A stretch of DNA of 64,000 nt from Tuctoria greenei (lineage: Eukaryota > Streptophyta > Magnoliopsida > Poales > Poaceae): the NCBI GenBank assembly GCA_036927565.1, contig JAYESD010000012.1, positions 4,712,001 through 4,776,000 of the forward strand. Direction: 5' to 3'. The stretch's first letter is position 1. Each line of letters begins with the position of its first letter. The notes below the pieces were generated by a model. That model did no database searches. It was not told the origin of the DNA and was given only the letters and a program-made list of their open reading frames with translations. Of the stretch, positions 54,101 to 55,944 are shown piece by piece. The translations under genes were made by a program, and so were the position numbers.

Positions 54101-55371
54101 GAAGCGAGAGTTCTGCAAAACGCTTCTCCAGCTTCCCGTCATGATCGGCGAAGCCCTTCTCGATCTTGTCTCCGACATGGTTCATCAACTCCTCGATCAA
54201 CATCTTCATGTTCAGCTAGCGAAGAGTCAATGGCCCCGATTGGGATTCATGGAAACCTTTTCCATTGCAGTTTGGGAAACTTGGAACCTCAGAAATACTA
54301 TCATCTTCGGGGGAGAACTGCCCTTAATCCGGTCCCGGCGACAGGCCTTTTGCAGTACCTTGCTACTGCAAAGCGGTCATTTCAAACCCCTACTGCGTGA
54401 GTGCTTAGCTACTTGGCTTGCTGAATTAAGCCTGAGTCCTTCTTAGCTCAAGAAATCTGGGATAATTCGATGTGATGAGTGGGTGGGTAGCATAGACTGC
54501 CAAGTTGTAATCCTGAGCGGACCTCTGTAACTCTCTTTAATATACTCGTATCACAATCGGGGTTTCCCCTACCGTTTCTTTAAAAAAAAAAAAAAGACAT
54601 CCTCATGTTCAGCTCCATGGCTCTGTGCTTCTTCTGACGACGAGTATAGTGTTGATGATCCTCCAGGACGCCAGGAAAGAGAATCAAATACCAATTGTTA
54701 ACGATCGATTGAAGAATAGATAGAAGTAGAGGGGAGGAACGGATAAGAACGAGGAATAGATCGGAACCAGACTTGAGGCACAAGAACCAGGCAGTAGTTA
54801 GCGACAGTATGATTGTATTCTGTTACATGCCGCTCGGCTCTGTCCTCTCTCTCTCTTGCACTATCACATACGCTTAGACTACTTGCACTGTTTACCGCCT
54901 ACAACTGCAGGAACAATAATGTATTAATTTTATAGCAAACGACCTGCAGCGTTGGCTGGAAACTCTCTGATATTAAGCTCATTTTAAATTTCCTCTTACG
55001 GAGTCACCTGGAGCAGGCAGGAACAGAACACGGATAGCAAGTAGGGAGGTGAAAATGAGAGAAATCAATCCCGTACCAATATGGCCGATGAAGGCGGTGT
55101 CTACTAGCGATGCGACGGGATCGGCCATGAGCGCGAGGGCGCCGGGCACCGCTATCCCAAGGATCTCCTGCCCGAGCTCGTCCCATCTGAATGCTAGCCT
55201 GCAGCACGGACGAAGCACAAACGAACCGGAGGAGAACGGTGAGAAACAAATTGGAAAGAGGAATCGGTCGCGGATGAAGACGGAAACAGAAAATAAGCTT
55301 TCAGGCCCATCGGTGGATCACCTCGCGTCCCGGAAGAACAGCCTAAACGGGTGGTGCCCGCCCTCGTCCAT
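6097..55371 (-). CDS. MATE-family transporter (FRD3/DTX42-43-like), 13 exons over 49 kb
   Basis: Reconstructed by reading splice sites on the minus strand. Exons: 55371-55322, 55198-55077, 39533-39327, 39252-39074, 38691-38556, 35908-35812, 35693-35593, 35276-35113, 31587-31516, 31434-31318, 31142-31047, 30959-30838 and 6145-6097 (TAA included). They total 1512 nt, a 503-residue protein, with every junction in phase and every intron GT-AG. Visible motifs include LADPVASLVDTAFIGHIG-type TM1 sequence (as MADPVASLVDTAF), FPLVSVTTSFVAEEDA, LGAPAVLLSLAMQGVFRG, SLLADGLAFAGQA and NYGASDF, ending in GPWTFLRSWE. A long hydrophilic loop follows TM2 (about residues 95-145), as in FRD3/AACT-type MATEs. 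The family exports citrate or other organic compounds by cation antiport at the plasma membrane; citrate as the substrate here is inference. The length matches short FRD3-like paralogues. Four introns are swollen by transposons, so gene finders may split this locus. Expression was not tested. Confidence 0.93.
6146..7892. other. MATE intron 12, downstream part without recognised gene
   Basis: About 1.7 kb. The first 900 bp are ordinary AT-rich sequence. 7070-7850 is C-rich with several short overlapping frames rich in Pro, Thr, His and Arg, none of which resembles a known family. A CCCAAAATATAGGGGATT-like stretch before 7892 and its continuation after 14570 suggest element G landed in an older MITE-like sequence. 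Confidence 0.5.
7898..8313 (+). repeat. 5' LTR of Copia G
   Basis: 416 bp, beginning TGTTAGTGTTGATCCCATG and ending CTAAGATACAACA, with a CT-repeat near 8170. Matches the 405-bp copy at 14161. Confidence 0.9.
8314..8328 (+). other. Primer-binding site of Copia G (tRNA-iMet)
   Basis: TTGGTATCATGAGCA directly after the 5' LTR, complementary to the 3' end of initiator methionine tRNA apart from small differences. Confidence 0.75.
8329..10320 (+). other. Long leader of Copia G with tandem repeats
   Basis: Two kilobases between PBS and gag. 8480-9370 is GC-rich with no recognisable protein. From 9950 to 10270 five spaced copies of a unit with core GAGTAACCAACGCGAAAAAT occur at roughly 60-90 bp spacing. 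Frames on either strand here look like noise. Confidence 0.6.
10340..11295 (+). pseudogene. Copia G gag (UBN2 type) with zinc knuckle, broken
   Basis: Fragments in different frames read NNYRSWQNKLDIALAISKI, FNFRIQAYDKDYFRYNIARE, then LVNLILALPSEEYESFVIDY and the CCHC knuckle CRFCLDIGHRQKNC near 11178-11220. The largest clean piece is 10786-11295 (169 aa), ending in TGA at 11293-11295. A stop and frame changes around 10605-10785 separate it from the N-terminal part. Confidence 0.75.
11400..13945 (+). pseudogene. Copia G pol remnants (integrase, RT, RNase H)
   Basis: Order preserved, frames destroyed. 11530-11605 resembles the pre-integrase region (SNLWHCLLGHIS). 11680-11920 keeps traces of the integrase core (VVRSDRRRECYDW, then SQQNGV). 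12560-12830 reads PKGAKTVGFNGS and YRMDAKSRF-like RT sequence. 13800-13920 reads KVQDHTISIKHIRMKQVLA, the RNase H end. No catalytic site is usable. Confidence 0.65.
14161..14565 (+). repeat. 3' LTR of Copia G
   Basis: 405 bp, TGTTAGTGTTGATCCCGTG to CCTAACATACAACA, followed by the TTGGC duplication. Confidence 0.9.
14571..15769. other. Intronic sequence, short duplication and poly-C run
   Basis: No supported gene. A ~45-bp unit containing GAACACATTTCAAAAAGAG is repeated in tandem at about 15138-15183 and 15184-15228. A run of about 16 C follows at 15250-15266. The short frames at 14835 and 15194 do not resemble known proteins. Confidence 0.6.
15770..15958. mobile_element. Small CACTA-type MITE
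   Basis: 189 bp, starting CACTACAATAAAATAA and ending in the complement of CACTACGAGAAAATG. Inside are four spaced units of the form AAAATACNTTATTTTCGTGAG, themselves partly palindromic. The flanking 3 bp (ACA and ACG) match at two of three positions. No coding capacity. Confidence 0.65.
16117..16398 (+). repeat. 5' LTR of element F
   Basis: 282 bp from TGTTATGCACGCCC to CCATAATA. Shares AGCCGCACTCAACAGAA and GGCTAATCC with the copy at 30438-30714, but with many differences, roughly a fifth of positions by eye. Confidence 0.85.
16399..17463 (+). other. Internal region of element F, unrecognised frames
   Basis: After the PBS comes a short frame with KLHTKMDLIMEKLTAMVVLD, possibly a gag-like N-terminus. 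16620-17400 is GC-rich with competing frames; the clearest is 16926-17396 (156 aa, with FSNQLDTKEANALLQACHNA and SVTMLQVAATLNVHRANR). I do not recognise it. There is no protease, integrase or RT motif. It could be degenerate gag or captured host sequence. Confidence 0.45.
17470..18323 (-). repeat. 3' LTR of Gypsy E
   Basis: 854 bp, TGTCGGTACCC...CCACCGACA in minus orientation. Adjacent on the internal side is the polypurine tract GGTGGGCCCAGGGGGTCAC (minus, about 18324-18342). Confidence 0.92.
18858..22280 (+). CDS. Antisense ORF of Gypsy E, spliced (Transposase_28-like plus coiled coil)
   Basis: Two exons, 18858-20242 and 20321-22280, joined across a 78-bp intron (AAG|GTAATT...CATCTGCAG) that restores one frame of 1114 codons. 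An earlier in-frame ATG at 18819 is possible; 18858 has the better context (GCCGCGATGG). The N-terminal part (MVGLIPPFPSFFLMLLDFYG, HFCEMWVGIPSCIELF) matches the plant 'putative gypsy type transposon' domain (PF04195, by recollection). The middle is Pro/Ala/Glu-rich with repeats near VPAAEP. About 21180-21900 is a long coiled coil. The end carries SSAGSKLSKVGDVIADQLEV. It opposes gag-pol and converges on it. Its role is unknown. Confidence 0.82.
20243..20320 (+). other. Intron in the antisense ORF of Gypsy E
   Basis: 78 bp, AT-rich, GTAATTTTTAATC at the start and TTCTTCATCTGCAG at the end. The two flanking frames end and begin in compatible phase (CCAAG|CGTC reads P-S-V). Confidence 0.75.
22281..23571. 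other. Region between antisense ORF and integrase, with hairpin repeats
   Basis: No gene on either strand. 22560-22850 carries four imperfect palindromes of the form CGGAGCTTAGTAGCTCCGG, at about 22563, 22629, 22752 and 22829. The convergent transcripts of pol and the antisense ORF would end here. Confidence 0.6.
23572..24621 (-). CDS. Gypsy E integrase
   Basis: Open for 313 codons from 24513 to the TAA at 23572-23574 (frame begins at 24621). CEACQFHAKK completes the zinc-binding half. The DDE core has WGMDILGPF, ITDNGTQFTS and SNGQAERAKAEILK. The C-terminal region has GDLVLRRIQ and KLSPGWEGPFRV, typical of Gypsy integrases; I see no chromodomain. Confidence 0.88.
   Translation of the reverse strand: MHGGECGNHASSRTLVGKAFRHGFYWPTALQDATELVKKCEACQFHAKKIHLPAQSLQMIPPTWPFAVWGMDILGPFPRAVEGYKFLYVAIDKFTKWPEATPVVTINKQSAINFLQSIVCRFGVPNKIITDNGTQFTSSAFQGYCEDLDIQVCYASVAHPASNGQAERAKAEILKGLKTRTYERLKKHGANWIEELPPTLWANRTSPNRSTGETPFFLVYGAEAILPPEITLASLRVRTFDEATQDQPRREDLDLLEEGRCQAAVRNARYRQALRRYHQRHVHNQQLEEGDLVLRRIQSREGLNKLSPGWEGPFRVIKVSRPGRVLLATEDGTPLLNPWNIEHLRKFYT
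24622..25404 (-). pseudogene. Gypsy E second (additional) RNase H
   Basis: YFDGSMQKQGAGAGILL, NNMAEYEALIYGLKVALSYG, LLVKGDSQLIIKQVKGE and AHNAEADELSTKAS give the D-E-D-D set of a complete RNase H1 fold, separate from the one fused to the RT. Dual RNase H domains mark the Tat clade. TAA at 24622-24624 separates it from integrase in the same frame. Confidence 0.85.
25405..27114 (-). pseudogene. Gypsy E reverse transcriptase and first RNase H
   Basis: Open from about 27051 (548 aa). RT motifs include VVPKVGGKLRMCIDYTTLNK, FGLKNAASTFVRAMYKTF and the catalytic VYVDDIVVK. RNase H follows (LLYISATDEVVSMVLV, RPMYFISEVL, YAVLIASRKLRHYFQAHKV). Between these two halves of RNase H is an unusual insert of about 90 residues, rich in Pro, Ser and Glu (about 25770-26040). 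TAG at 25405-25407 ends the piece. Confidence 0.88.
27115..28320 (-). pseudogene. Gypsy E gag C-terminus and aspartic protease
   Basis: Same frame as gag. CPIHITGSHSLEDC starts near 28152. The protease active site appears in VMVDGGSGLNLI near 27670, followed by INLPFNAILGRPALY. Stops at 27613-27615 and 27115-27117 interrupt it; the first fits CGA to TGA (LQL*PSDLHPS). Confidence 0.8.
28321..29532 (-). pseudogene. Gypsy E gag, one frame with a nonsense codon
   Basis: It begins at MVNSAAGSSNGQPAAQAVGG (ATG at 29532), has a Pro/Ala-rich N-terminus, then the retrotransposon gag domain (VRWPQKFRPHLAEKLDGTVN, WEELCRQFTANFGSSYTRPG). A TAG at 29014-29016 breaks it where related element C has GAG. 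A second stop lies at 28321-28323, before the zinc-finger-like CPIHITGSHSLEDC. Both parts are in the same frame. Confidence 0.85.
29570..30432 (-). repeat. 5' LTR of Gypsy E, with promoter motifs
   Basis: 863 bp. On the minus strand CTATAAAA lies at 29844-29837. Upstream of it are two GACACGTGTC palindromes (30116-30125, 30171-30180) and one CACGTG (30284-30289), which are G-box/ABRE-like. The left LTR keeps the first two (18007-18016, 18062-18071). The sequence just inside, GTTGGCGCGCCAAGTAGG (minus, 29569-29552), occupies the primer-binding position. Confidence 0.85.
30438..30714 (+). repeat. 3' LTR of element F, distal part
   Basis: Continues the LTR whose first six bases are at 17464-17469. 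Ends CCAATCCACAACA before the GTTTT duplication. The GTTAT at 30433-30437 is element E's target duplication. Confidence 0.85.
30838..31587 (-). CDS. MATE transporter exons 9-12
   Basis: Exon 9 (31587-31516) encodes AILASAFARKDHPKAATTVS. Exon 10 (31434-31318) encodes LALVLGLLLAILLGIGL and FTADQDVLQHIYIGIP. Exon 11 (31142-31047) encodes FVCLTQPVNTLAFVFDGINY and GASDFGYAAYSM. Exon 12 (30959-30838) encodes the last two helices, VLVAVISIIFIISLASY and GFIGIWIGLAAYMSLRM. The introns between them are 81, 175 and 87 bp. Exon 12 ends with the donor GTAAAA; the remaining 16 codons are 24.7 kb away. Confidence 0.93.
31924..33604 (-). pseudogene. Copia D reverse transcriptase and RNase H
   Basis: The 33604-32933 frame has WRSAMEEEYAALLANRTWEL, VTGKWVFTLKRKADGSLERY and LDVKNAFLHGTLTETVY. 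A frameshift near 33010 moves the reading to 32946-31924, with the catalytic LLLYVDDIVLTA, LTFTRPDISYAVQQV, YTDTDWAGCPDTRRS and SRSSAEAEYRAVANG, ending at ADILTKGLP and TGA. RT and RNase H motifs are otherwise well kept. Confidence 0.88.
33633..34895 (-). CDS. Copia D chimeric frame: gag N-terminus fused to pre-RT linker
   Basis: 420 codons from ATG at 34895. Residues about 20-110 contain tandem copies of SPAPWAAAPPLAGANPPPP. The middle (SGVFAALAASRERERAIALA, ASAAALSHQIQESAHRL) looks like the start of Copia gag. After about 34000 it passes directly into CATRGPDVSYGCATRGP-like repeats that belong to the linker before RT. Gag end, protease and integrase are missing between the two. Confidence 0.7.
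   Translation of the reverse strand: MAGAPGAPSQAPPPPGRRPAHPQSSPPSPAPWAGAPPLAGANPPPPSPAPWAAVPPLAGANPPPNSPAPWAAAPPLAGANPPPPSPAPWAAAPPLAGANPPPPSLPWAAAPLPVGAPLTAGADVPLSGEQGGAPLATGGPLGNASPFADAPATGPAAGAPLVHVDRHAYDASSSTGPTAGGPLAGTTAVTFMAGSGPDGSVVAAAAPSAANDPLYGVASTTTTAADTSGVFAALAASRERERAIALALEQERASAAALSHQIQESAHRLLSATYEPTSDTSVHSAYSASLAAALHGQTSGVQNIRTLVSTVLSWSSEHSDSDLDSCATRGPDVSYGCATRGPSLDSCVTRGPGVPYSCATRRPDVSGLDSRAVRGPGVYSDSRVTRSSSVSGLVTRCATRDPCSTVRRHCSCLPATRAGW
35113..35908 (-). CDS. MATE transporter exons 6-8
   Basis: Exon 6 (35908-35812) encodes VAGDAMNIALDPIFMFVFQY and GVKGAAIAHVIS. Exon 7 (35693-35593) encodes YFIASILLWRLKMHVDLLPP. Exon 8 (35276-35113) encodes GFLLLVRVIAATCCVTLSAS and IWLASSLLADGLAFAGQ. 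The phases (1, 2, 1, 0) match at each junction. The exon 8 acceptor is AACTCCAG; an open frame upstream of it is intron read-through and would add residues absent from the family. The donor of exon 8 lies only 39 bp from the edge of Copia element D. Confidence 0.94.
36000..36796. other. MATE intron 5 sequence without recognised gene
   Basis: Begins with a GGGACAATTGCACTACTGACC stretch that resembles ends of some plant Mutator-like elements, but no partner end was found. 36300-36520 is GC-rich with overlapping short frames. 37851-38555 likewise holds nothing I can name. Confidence 0.4.
36797..37850 (-). pseudogene. Gypsy 5' fragment (LTR end plus gag N-terminus) in MATE intron 5
   Basis: A frame at 37528-36797 has KKDLGDIMATINNLSAQMDA, KISFPKYDGETDPLPWLTKC, and LASLHLEGSTAEWYTTME, the start of a plant Gypsy gag. 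Upstream (37850-37540 on minus) is LTR-like sequence beginning TGTTGCGGATGCGTT, with TATATAAGC near 37580. The rest of the element is missing; it stops abruptly near 36800. Confidence 0.7.
38556..39533 (-). CDS. MATE transporter exons 3-5
   Basis: Exon 3 (39533-39327) encodes TM2 (STELAAVGISIAVFNQVSR, FPLVSVTTSFVAEEDA) and the start of the hydrophilic loop. Exon 4 (39252-39074) completes the loop and TM3 (KHIPSVSTALLLGGALGL). Exon 5 (38691-38556) encodes YLVLRSLGAPAVLLSLA and QGVFRGLKDTKTPLYAT. Introns 3 (74 bp) and 4 (382 bp) are short and free of recognisable transposons. Residues shared across the family (F/YRG, KDTKTPLYA) are intact. Confidence 0.94.
39700..40570 (+). pseudogene. RTE-type LINE, 3' part of reverse transcriptase
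   Basis: Broken frames read LHQGSALSQYIFSLVIYEL, then the catalytic DDVVLVDETRDGV, KVPRKLKVKFYRTVIRPVML and EMRMLRWMCGHTRRDQIRN, in the order of the plant RTE RT and C-terminus. Many stops. It begins about 170 bp from the exon 3 acceptor of MATE, on the strand opposite to the gene. Confidence 0.75.
40625..41312 (+). pseudogene. RTE-type LINE, 5' part with endonuclease (first segment)
   Basis: After a GGATAAAGGAGGAGGG-like leader (here GAATAAAGGAGGAGGG), the 40882-41265 frame (127 aa) shows the AP-endonuclease start VGSWNVGFLMGKLREL, NILCVQETRWAGQKA and LNVISAYAPQVGLD. A TGA and then SIRE element A (inserted at 41313) interrupt it; the next segment is at 53400. Being the 5' half located after a 3' half, it is a separate copy from 39700-40570. 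Confidence 0.8.
41313..42972 (-). repeat. 3' LTR of SIRE element A
   Basis: 1660 bp, TGAAAGTGCATCTAGG...AGGCAACTTTCA on the minus strand. TATAAAA at 42090-42084. About 15 copies or variants of CCGGACTAGTCCGG lie at 42129-42664, just upstream of that TATA, and two more near 41394-41430. Confidence 0.93.
43404..45191 (-). CDS. SIRE element A third ORF (595 aa), unknown function
   Basis: Sense with gag-pol, between RNase H and the 3' LTR. I start at MSNSERSPPRVNLEGR (45191); the frame is open to 45266. Lys/Glu-rich helical N-terminus, basic KKGKAPAPVEPKKKKPAV, then a globular part (STADPRFWCDFHCDYYRLVY, ILQFYSTIYFTTSGDRKIIW, FNLVDYIFDDIFNISHTPNR), a proline-rich stretch and an acidic Asp/Glu tail. 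It recalls the 'putative plant transposon protein' domain, not an envelope: no signal peptide or membrane segment is evident. Nearly the same protein is in element B. Confidence 0.85.
   Translation of the reverse strand: MSNSERSPPRVNLEGRTKAQIAEARTKAALMEAQKAKEERKLKALETSKVAASIYNEDEAIARATAESLNELRKKKREDREAHNSRAAEASAPKRKKLVTVGEKAKGKEPAQMEAEPRVERDPKKGKAPAPVEPKKKKPAVKMSSKKAAGGVVIKEKGKATSIGPLEVHTPERNPNRQKELSANVFHGKGAEKARRLREEKVYKFERSTADPRFWCDFHCDYYRLVYQQMKKPVIEAQWVDWGYMANKQHSAFDAVIEAAERHDLKQIMGFKYDWNVEVILQFYSTIYFTTSGDRKIIWMTHGEQYSVTFAEFARILGLETHMDHEIIISNLKAVDREELAYMYPSHVPFDAGLTRNIKPFYSIMNRILRRTIAPKDGDAGVIQGNLRHLLLLIDGEEKFNLVDYIFDDIFNISHTPNRACGYAPYIMCLIEKVSGVTFVKDVSHRPLRPQKPPNVPVPPRRKNADPPSRPVAPPSPPPPQSMSAFFKCFKAIFTSCRKQEIRAQRAHKRQEKYLKAVCDKLEVPMSSPEVSDGEITPFPNFTADELAQLQEDGSSSRAAPSARNSDDDDDDADDHEDDVEDSEATESGSGEDED
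45280..45925. repeat. Palindrome-rich spacer before the third ORF of element A
   Basis: About a dozen CCGGACTAGTCCGG-like or CCGGACTTGTCCGG-like units, in two groups (45290-45370 and 45768-45925). Between them on the minus strand lies GGGGACTTTAACCCCC (about 45760-45745), which recalls the GGGACCCCTATAAAAAGGGG of the LTR. 45926-46153 has no recognisable feature. Confidence 0.7.
46154..48202 (-). CDS. SIRE element A reverse transcriptase and RNase H (pol, second part)
   Basis: 682 codons in the same frame as integrase. RT motifs: WELVKRPQANVVGTKWVFRN, MDVKSAFLNGPIKEEVYVEQ, LYGLKQAPRAWYECLRDFL and the catalytic ICQIYVDDIIFGS-type YVDD. RNase H: IGYSDADYAGCKVDRKSTSG, SIALSTAEAEYVAAGSC, HNPVEHSRTKHIDIRHHF and ADIFTKPLDEKRFCELRSEL. 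Only the TAG at 48211-48209 separates it from integrase. Confidence 0.92.
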   Translation of the reverse strand: MLGYDSNTHAYRVFNKSSGIVEVARDVVFDETNGSQVEQVDQHALDQEEPPLEALRRMALGDVRPQEPSQSSSDHPLYEVGQNPIGQVEDPLDAPQSDNENEDQGGGMNQGGDQSEEDEPSNSRGQPPHPRVHQSVQRDHPVDNILGYITKGVTTRSRVANFCEHFSFVSSLEPHKVEDALRDPDWVVAMQEELNNFERNKVWELVKRPQANVVGTKWVFRNKQDEHGVVTRNKARLVAKGYSQVEGLDFDETFAPVARLESIRILLAFATHHDFKLYQMDVKSAFLNGPIKEEVYVEQPPGFEDQNYPNHVYKLRKALYGLKQAPRAWYECLRDFLVENGFRIGKADYTLFTKHFNEDLFVCQIYVDDIIFGSTNKVFCDEFSKIMTERFEMSMMGELKFFLGFQVKQLKEGTFISQTKYTQDILRKFDMDKAKPIKTPMGTNGHLDLNEDGPSVDQKLYRSMIGSLLYLCASRPDIMLSVCMCARFQAAPKACHLTAVKRILRYLVHTPTLGLWYPKGSKFNLIGYSDADYAGCKVDRKSTSGTCQFLGRSLVSWSSKKQNSIALSTAEAEYVAAGSCCAQLLWMRQTLRDYGINLRKIPLLCDNESAIKIAHNPVEHSRTKHIDIRHHFLRDHSMKGDIEISHVRTEHQLADIFTKPLDEKRFCELRSELNVLDSRNVA
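48209..49360 (-). CDS. SIRE element A protease and integrase (pol, first part)
   Basis: Protease active site in LDSGCTNHMTG at the start. GAG_pre-integrase motif HRRLAHVGMRNLQKLLKGEH with CSACQAGK closes the HHCC. The integrase core has VIVDDFSRYTWVFFL, IRSDNGTEF and SPQQNGIAERKNGT. The frame ends at a TAG (48211-48209) where related elements read GFFLGY; the same frame continues with GYDSNTHAYRVF. Confidence 0.9.
   Translation of the reverse strand: MDSGCTNHMTGERSMFIEYEENKDPSEGIFFGDNSQGKILGSGKISISSLHTLSNVLHVDSLDYNLLSISQLCDRGYKCVFTSEGVSVIREGNDSIAFKGVLKGKLYLVDFTADKAQLDTCLMAKANMGWLWHRRLAHVGMRNLQKLLKGEHVRGLKDVVFEKDRPCSACQAGKQVGAQHPSKNVMTTTRPLELLHMNLFGPIAYISIGGNKYGLVIVDDFSRYTWVFFLHDKSETPGVLKKFLRRAQNEFTLRIKAIRSDNGTEFKNMQVEEFLDEEGIKHEFSAPYSPQQNGIAERKNGTLIEMSRTMLDEYKTSDRFWAEAVNTACHAVNRLYLHRLLKKTPYELLIGKKPNVSYFRVFGSKCYILNKKPRTSKFASKSD
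49405..51690 (-). CDS. SIRE element A Gag, 761 aa
   Basis: Uninterrupted. N-terminal gag core (IPLGKPPQFDGTDYGMWKHN, SRDEFNRVDGLEVAKDIWNT, YNRLKVLINKSRSYGC), then the zinc knuckle CYNCGEYGHFIADC, a basic/acidic stretch, and a long coiled coil (about residues 480-590, MLILEKERCQELDELLELER). The C-terminus has WVPKCLTTN and ends AWVPKRKA. Pol follows in another frame about 45 nt on. Structural protein of the virus-like particle. Confidence 0.92.
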   Translation of the reverse strand: MAGVVNDDASSSNYEATREETLAYQDKPTDDEETRQLKAKLREKLNISKIDPSNQSSGGGGANYNRQGFNYERLAANNHYLSIPLGKPPQFDGTDYGMWKHNMKIHLVSLNPALWQIVMIGVEIPKDEDNITQEQAILIHRNAQAAGVIISSLSRDEFNRVDGLEVAKDIWNTLKTAHEGNRVVKEAKIELIEGELGRFAILDGESPQDMYNRLKVLINKSRSYGCTKWTDHEVVKRMIRAFMPRNVSLCSMIRESPGFTQMTPEEVLGRIINHEIMEKKALFYNDLQKFTASKMKNVALKATPSSKEQEESDEESLDTDEEEAFFINKFKRMMRRKKGGHNYEGKGKERARPKSKKSCYNCGEYGHFIADCPHEETKKKKEGKPQERRFFKKKRPSGQAHLGKEWDSNDESSSEEEEEKMATIAIGRNSKGGKLFPNLNNDHKPTCLMAREGKRKVTSHPFSPTSSHDDFDSASENESMFKDISKSTLRRMKLLMDEIFEKEDLINRQEDMLILEKERCQELDELLELEREKSKALEHELALCKKTCSSLEEKSIELKDELGSLSKANKILETQVESLKNNVASSFKSSTPSKASSKATSPCKCSNLILKLKDELNLAQGKQAPKGAIFDKEKVAYARSAFTNTRPPHVKDGLGYTRGARHNAKTSKYGKDMIVFVKGSSSQTKNEKNSPSSKNLPKSEPHHLFHDFDASYVLKKNKHGKVFARYVGPLRKSRKPCVWVPKCLTTNVKGPNSAWVPKRKA
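51740..53399 (-). repeat. 5' LTR of SIRE element A
   Basis: 1660 bp. On the minus strand the promoter has TATAAAA at 52517-52511 in GACCCCTATAAAAAGGGG. Palindromes close to CGGACTAGTCCG fill 52556-53090 upstream of it, and two lie at 51818-51853 near the PBS end. Confidence 0.93.
53400..53700 (+). pseudogene. RTE LINE endonuclease, continuation after element A
   Basis: Begins with the ATAGC duplication and reads EKLFIGGDLNGHVGTTNTGF, GKDILDFAVAYD and TRRRERG-like sequence, the second half of the endonuclease domain. Together with 40625-41312 it shows that A inserted into this LINE. Confidence 0.82.
53701..54695 (-). pseudogene. Gypsy gag N-terminus fragment, interrupted by an L1
   Basis: On the minus strand, after the PBS, frames read VLEDHQHYTRRQKKHRAMEL, then (beyond the L1) MLIEELMNHVGDKIEKGFAD and FDLNFSA with stops, and farther on VYTHTHISVKSMFDF. 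This is the start of a plant Gypsy gag. The LTR to its right is at 54696-54903. Confidence 0.6.
54218..54597 (+). mobile_element. 5'-truncated L1 insertion with target duplication
   Basis: About 380 bp with LGFMETFSIAVWETWNLRNT (LINE C-terminal motif), a short 3' UTR and a 14-A tail at 54582-54595. A 17-bp duplication ending ATGTTCAGCT with one mismatch flanks it (54201-54217 and 54598-54614). Confidence 0.8.
54696..54903 (-). repeat. LTR of the Gypsy fragment in intron 2
   Basis: 208 bp, TGTAGGCGGTAAACAG...ATCGATCGTTAACA on the minus strand, followed by ATTGGTATTTGA, a degenerate iMet primer-binding site. No partner LTR was found. Confidence 0.5.
55077..55371 (-). CDS. MATE transporter exons 1-2
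   Basis: Exon 1 (55371-55322, 50 nt) begins with the ATG in MDEGGHHPFRLFFRDA. Exon 2 (55198-55077, 122 nt) encodes LAFRWDELGQEILGIAVPG through FIGHIG, the first membrane segment. Intron 1 is only 123 bp, with GTGATC and TGCTGCAG borders. I chose this ATG because it restores the N-terminus typical of the family, a short PFRLFF-like lead followed by the DELGQEILGIA helix. The open frame continuing upstream of exon 2 has no ATG. Exon 2 ends at GTACGG, the donor of the 15.5-kb intron 2. Confidence 0.92.
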
Positions 55372-55581
55372 GGCGCGTCATCAGCGTGACGGTCGTCCTG
55401 GAGGCTCTCCTCGCGGAAGCATGCAGAGCCTATGCTGGGTGGCGGCCCCCGCAAATGGAATCGGAAGCGGAAGGTGTGCTGGGTGCGCGCGCGGGTGGGT
55501 GGACGACACGGCGGAGGGCATATGTGCGTTCGCGCAGTGGAGGCCGGTCTCAGTTGGCGCCTGCGTTACCTCCTTTTCTTT

Positions 55582-55589
55582 TTTATATA
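55582..55589 (-). promoter_or_regulatory. Putative TATA box of the MATE gene
   Basis: TATATAAA on the minus strand, about 210 nt upstream of the ATG at 55371. The sequence between is GC-rich (55380-55560) and fits a 5' UTR of roughly 180 nt. Position and motif only; no transcript evidence. Confidence 0.45.
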
Positions 55590-55944
55590 TGGGAAATGAT
55601 ATGGATATTTCTCAAAAAATGACAAGTGAATGGGTGAAAGAGTTATAATTGTAAATAATTGCTGTCAAATTTGCGGAAGCATTGGTTTACACATTTCATT
55701 TTTGTTTCCACAAAAGGGGTAACTTTTTAACCACTTAAATTTCTGACTAAAACAGGAATGATTTGATGAAGAAGTCTCTCGGTTATCAATATGGTTTGTA
55801 TCTACTGCGCAGACTACTCGCTATTTTCACGAGGCTGACAGTCTCCGGCTATTTTGCCGTAGCGGCAGCTAAACAAACCCTATTTTCATCTGAATCATGA
55901 TCATCCGACATCACCCCGTGAAGTCACTCTTGTGGAGTCTGCCT

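Noticed and set aside
55049..55648. 199-codon plus-strand frame over MATE exons 1-2
   Set aside because: Antisense to two exons with correct splice sites and conserved MATE sequence; codons fit the minus strand.
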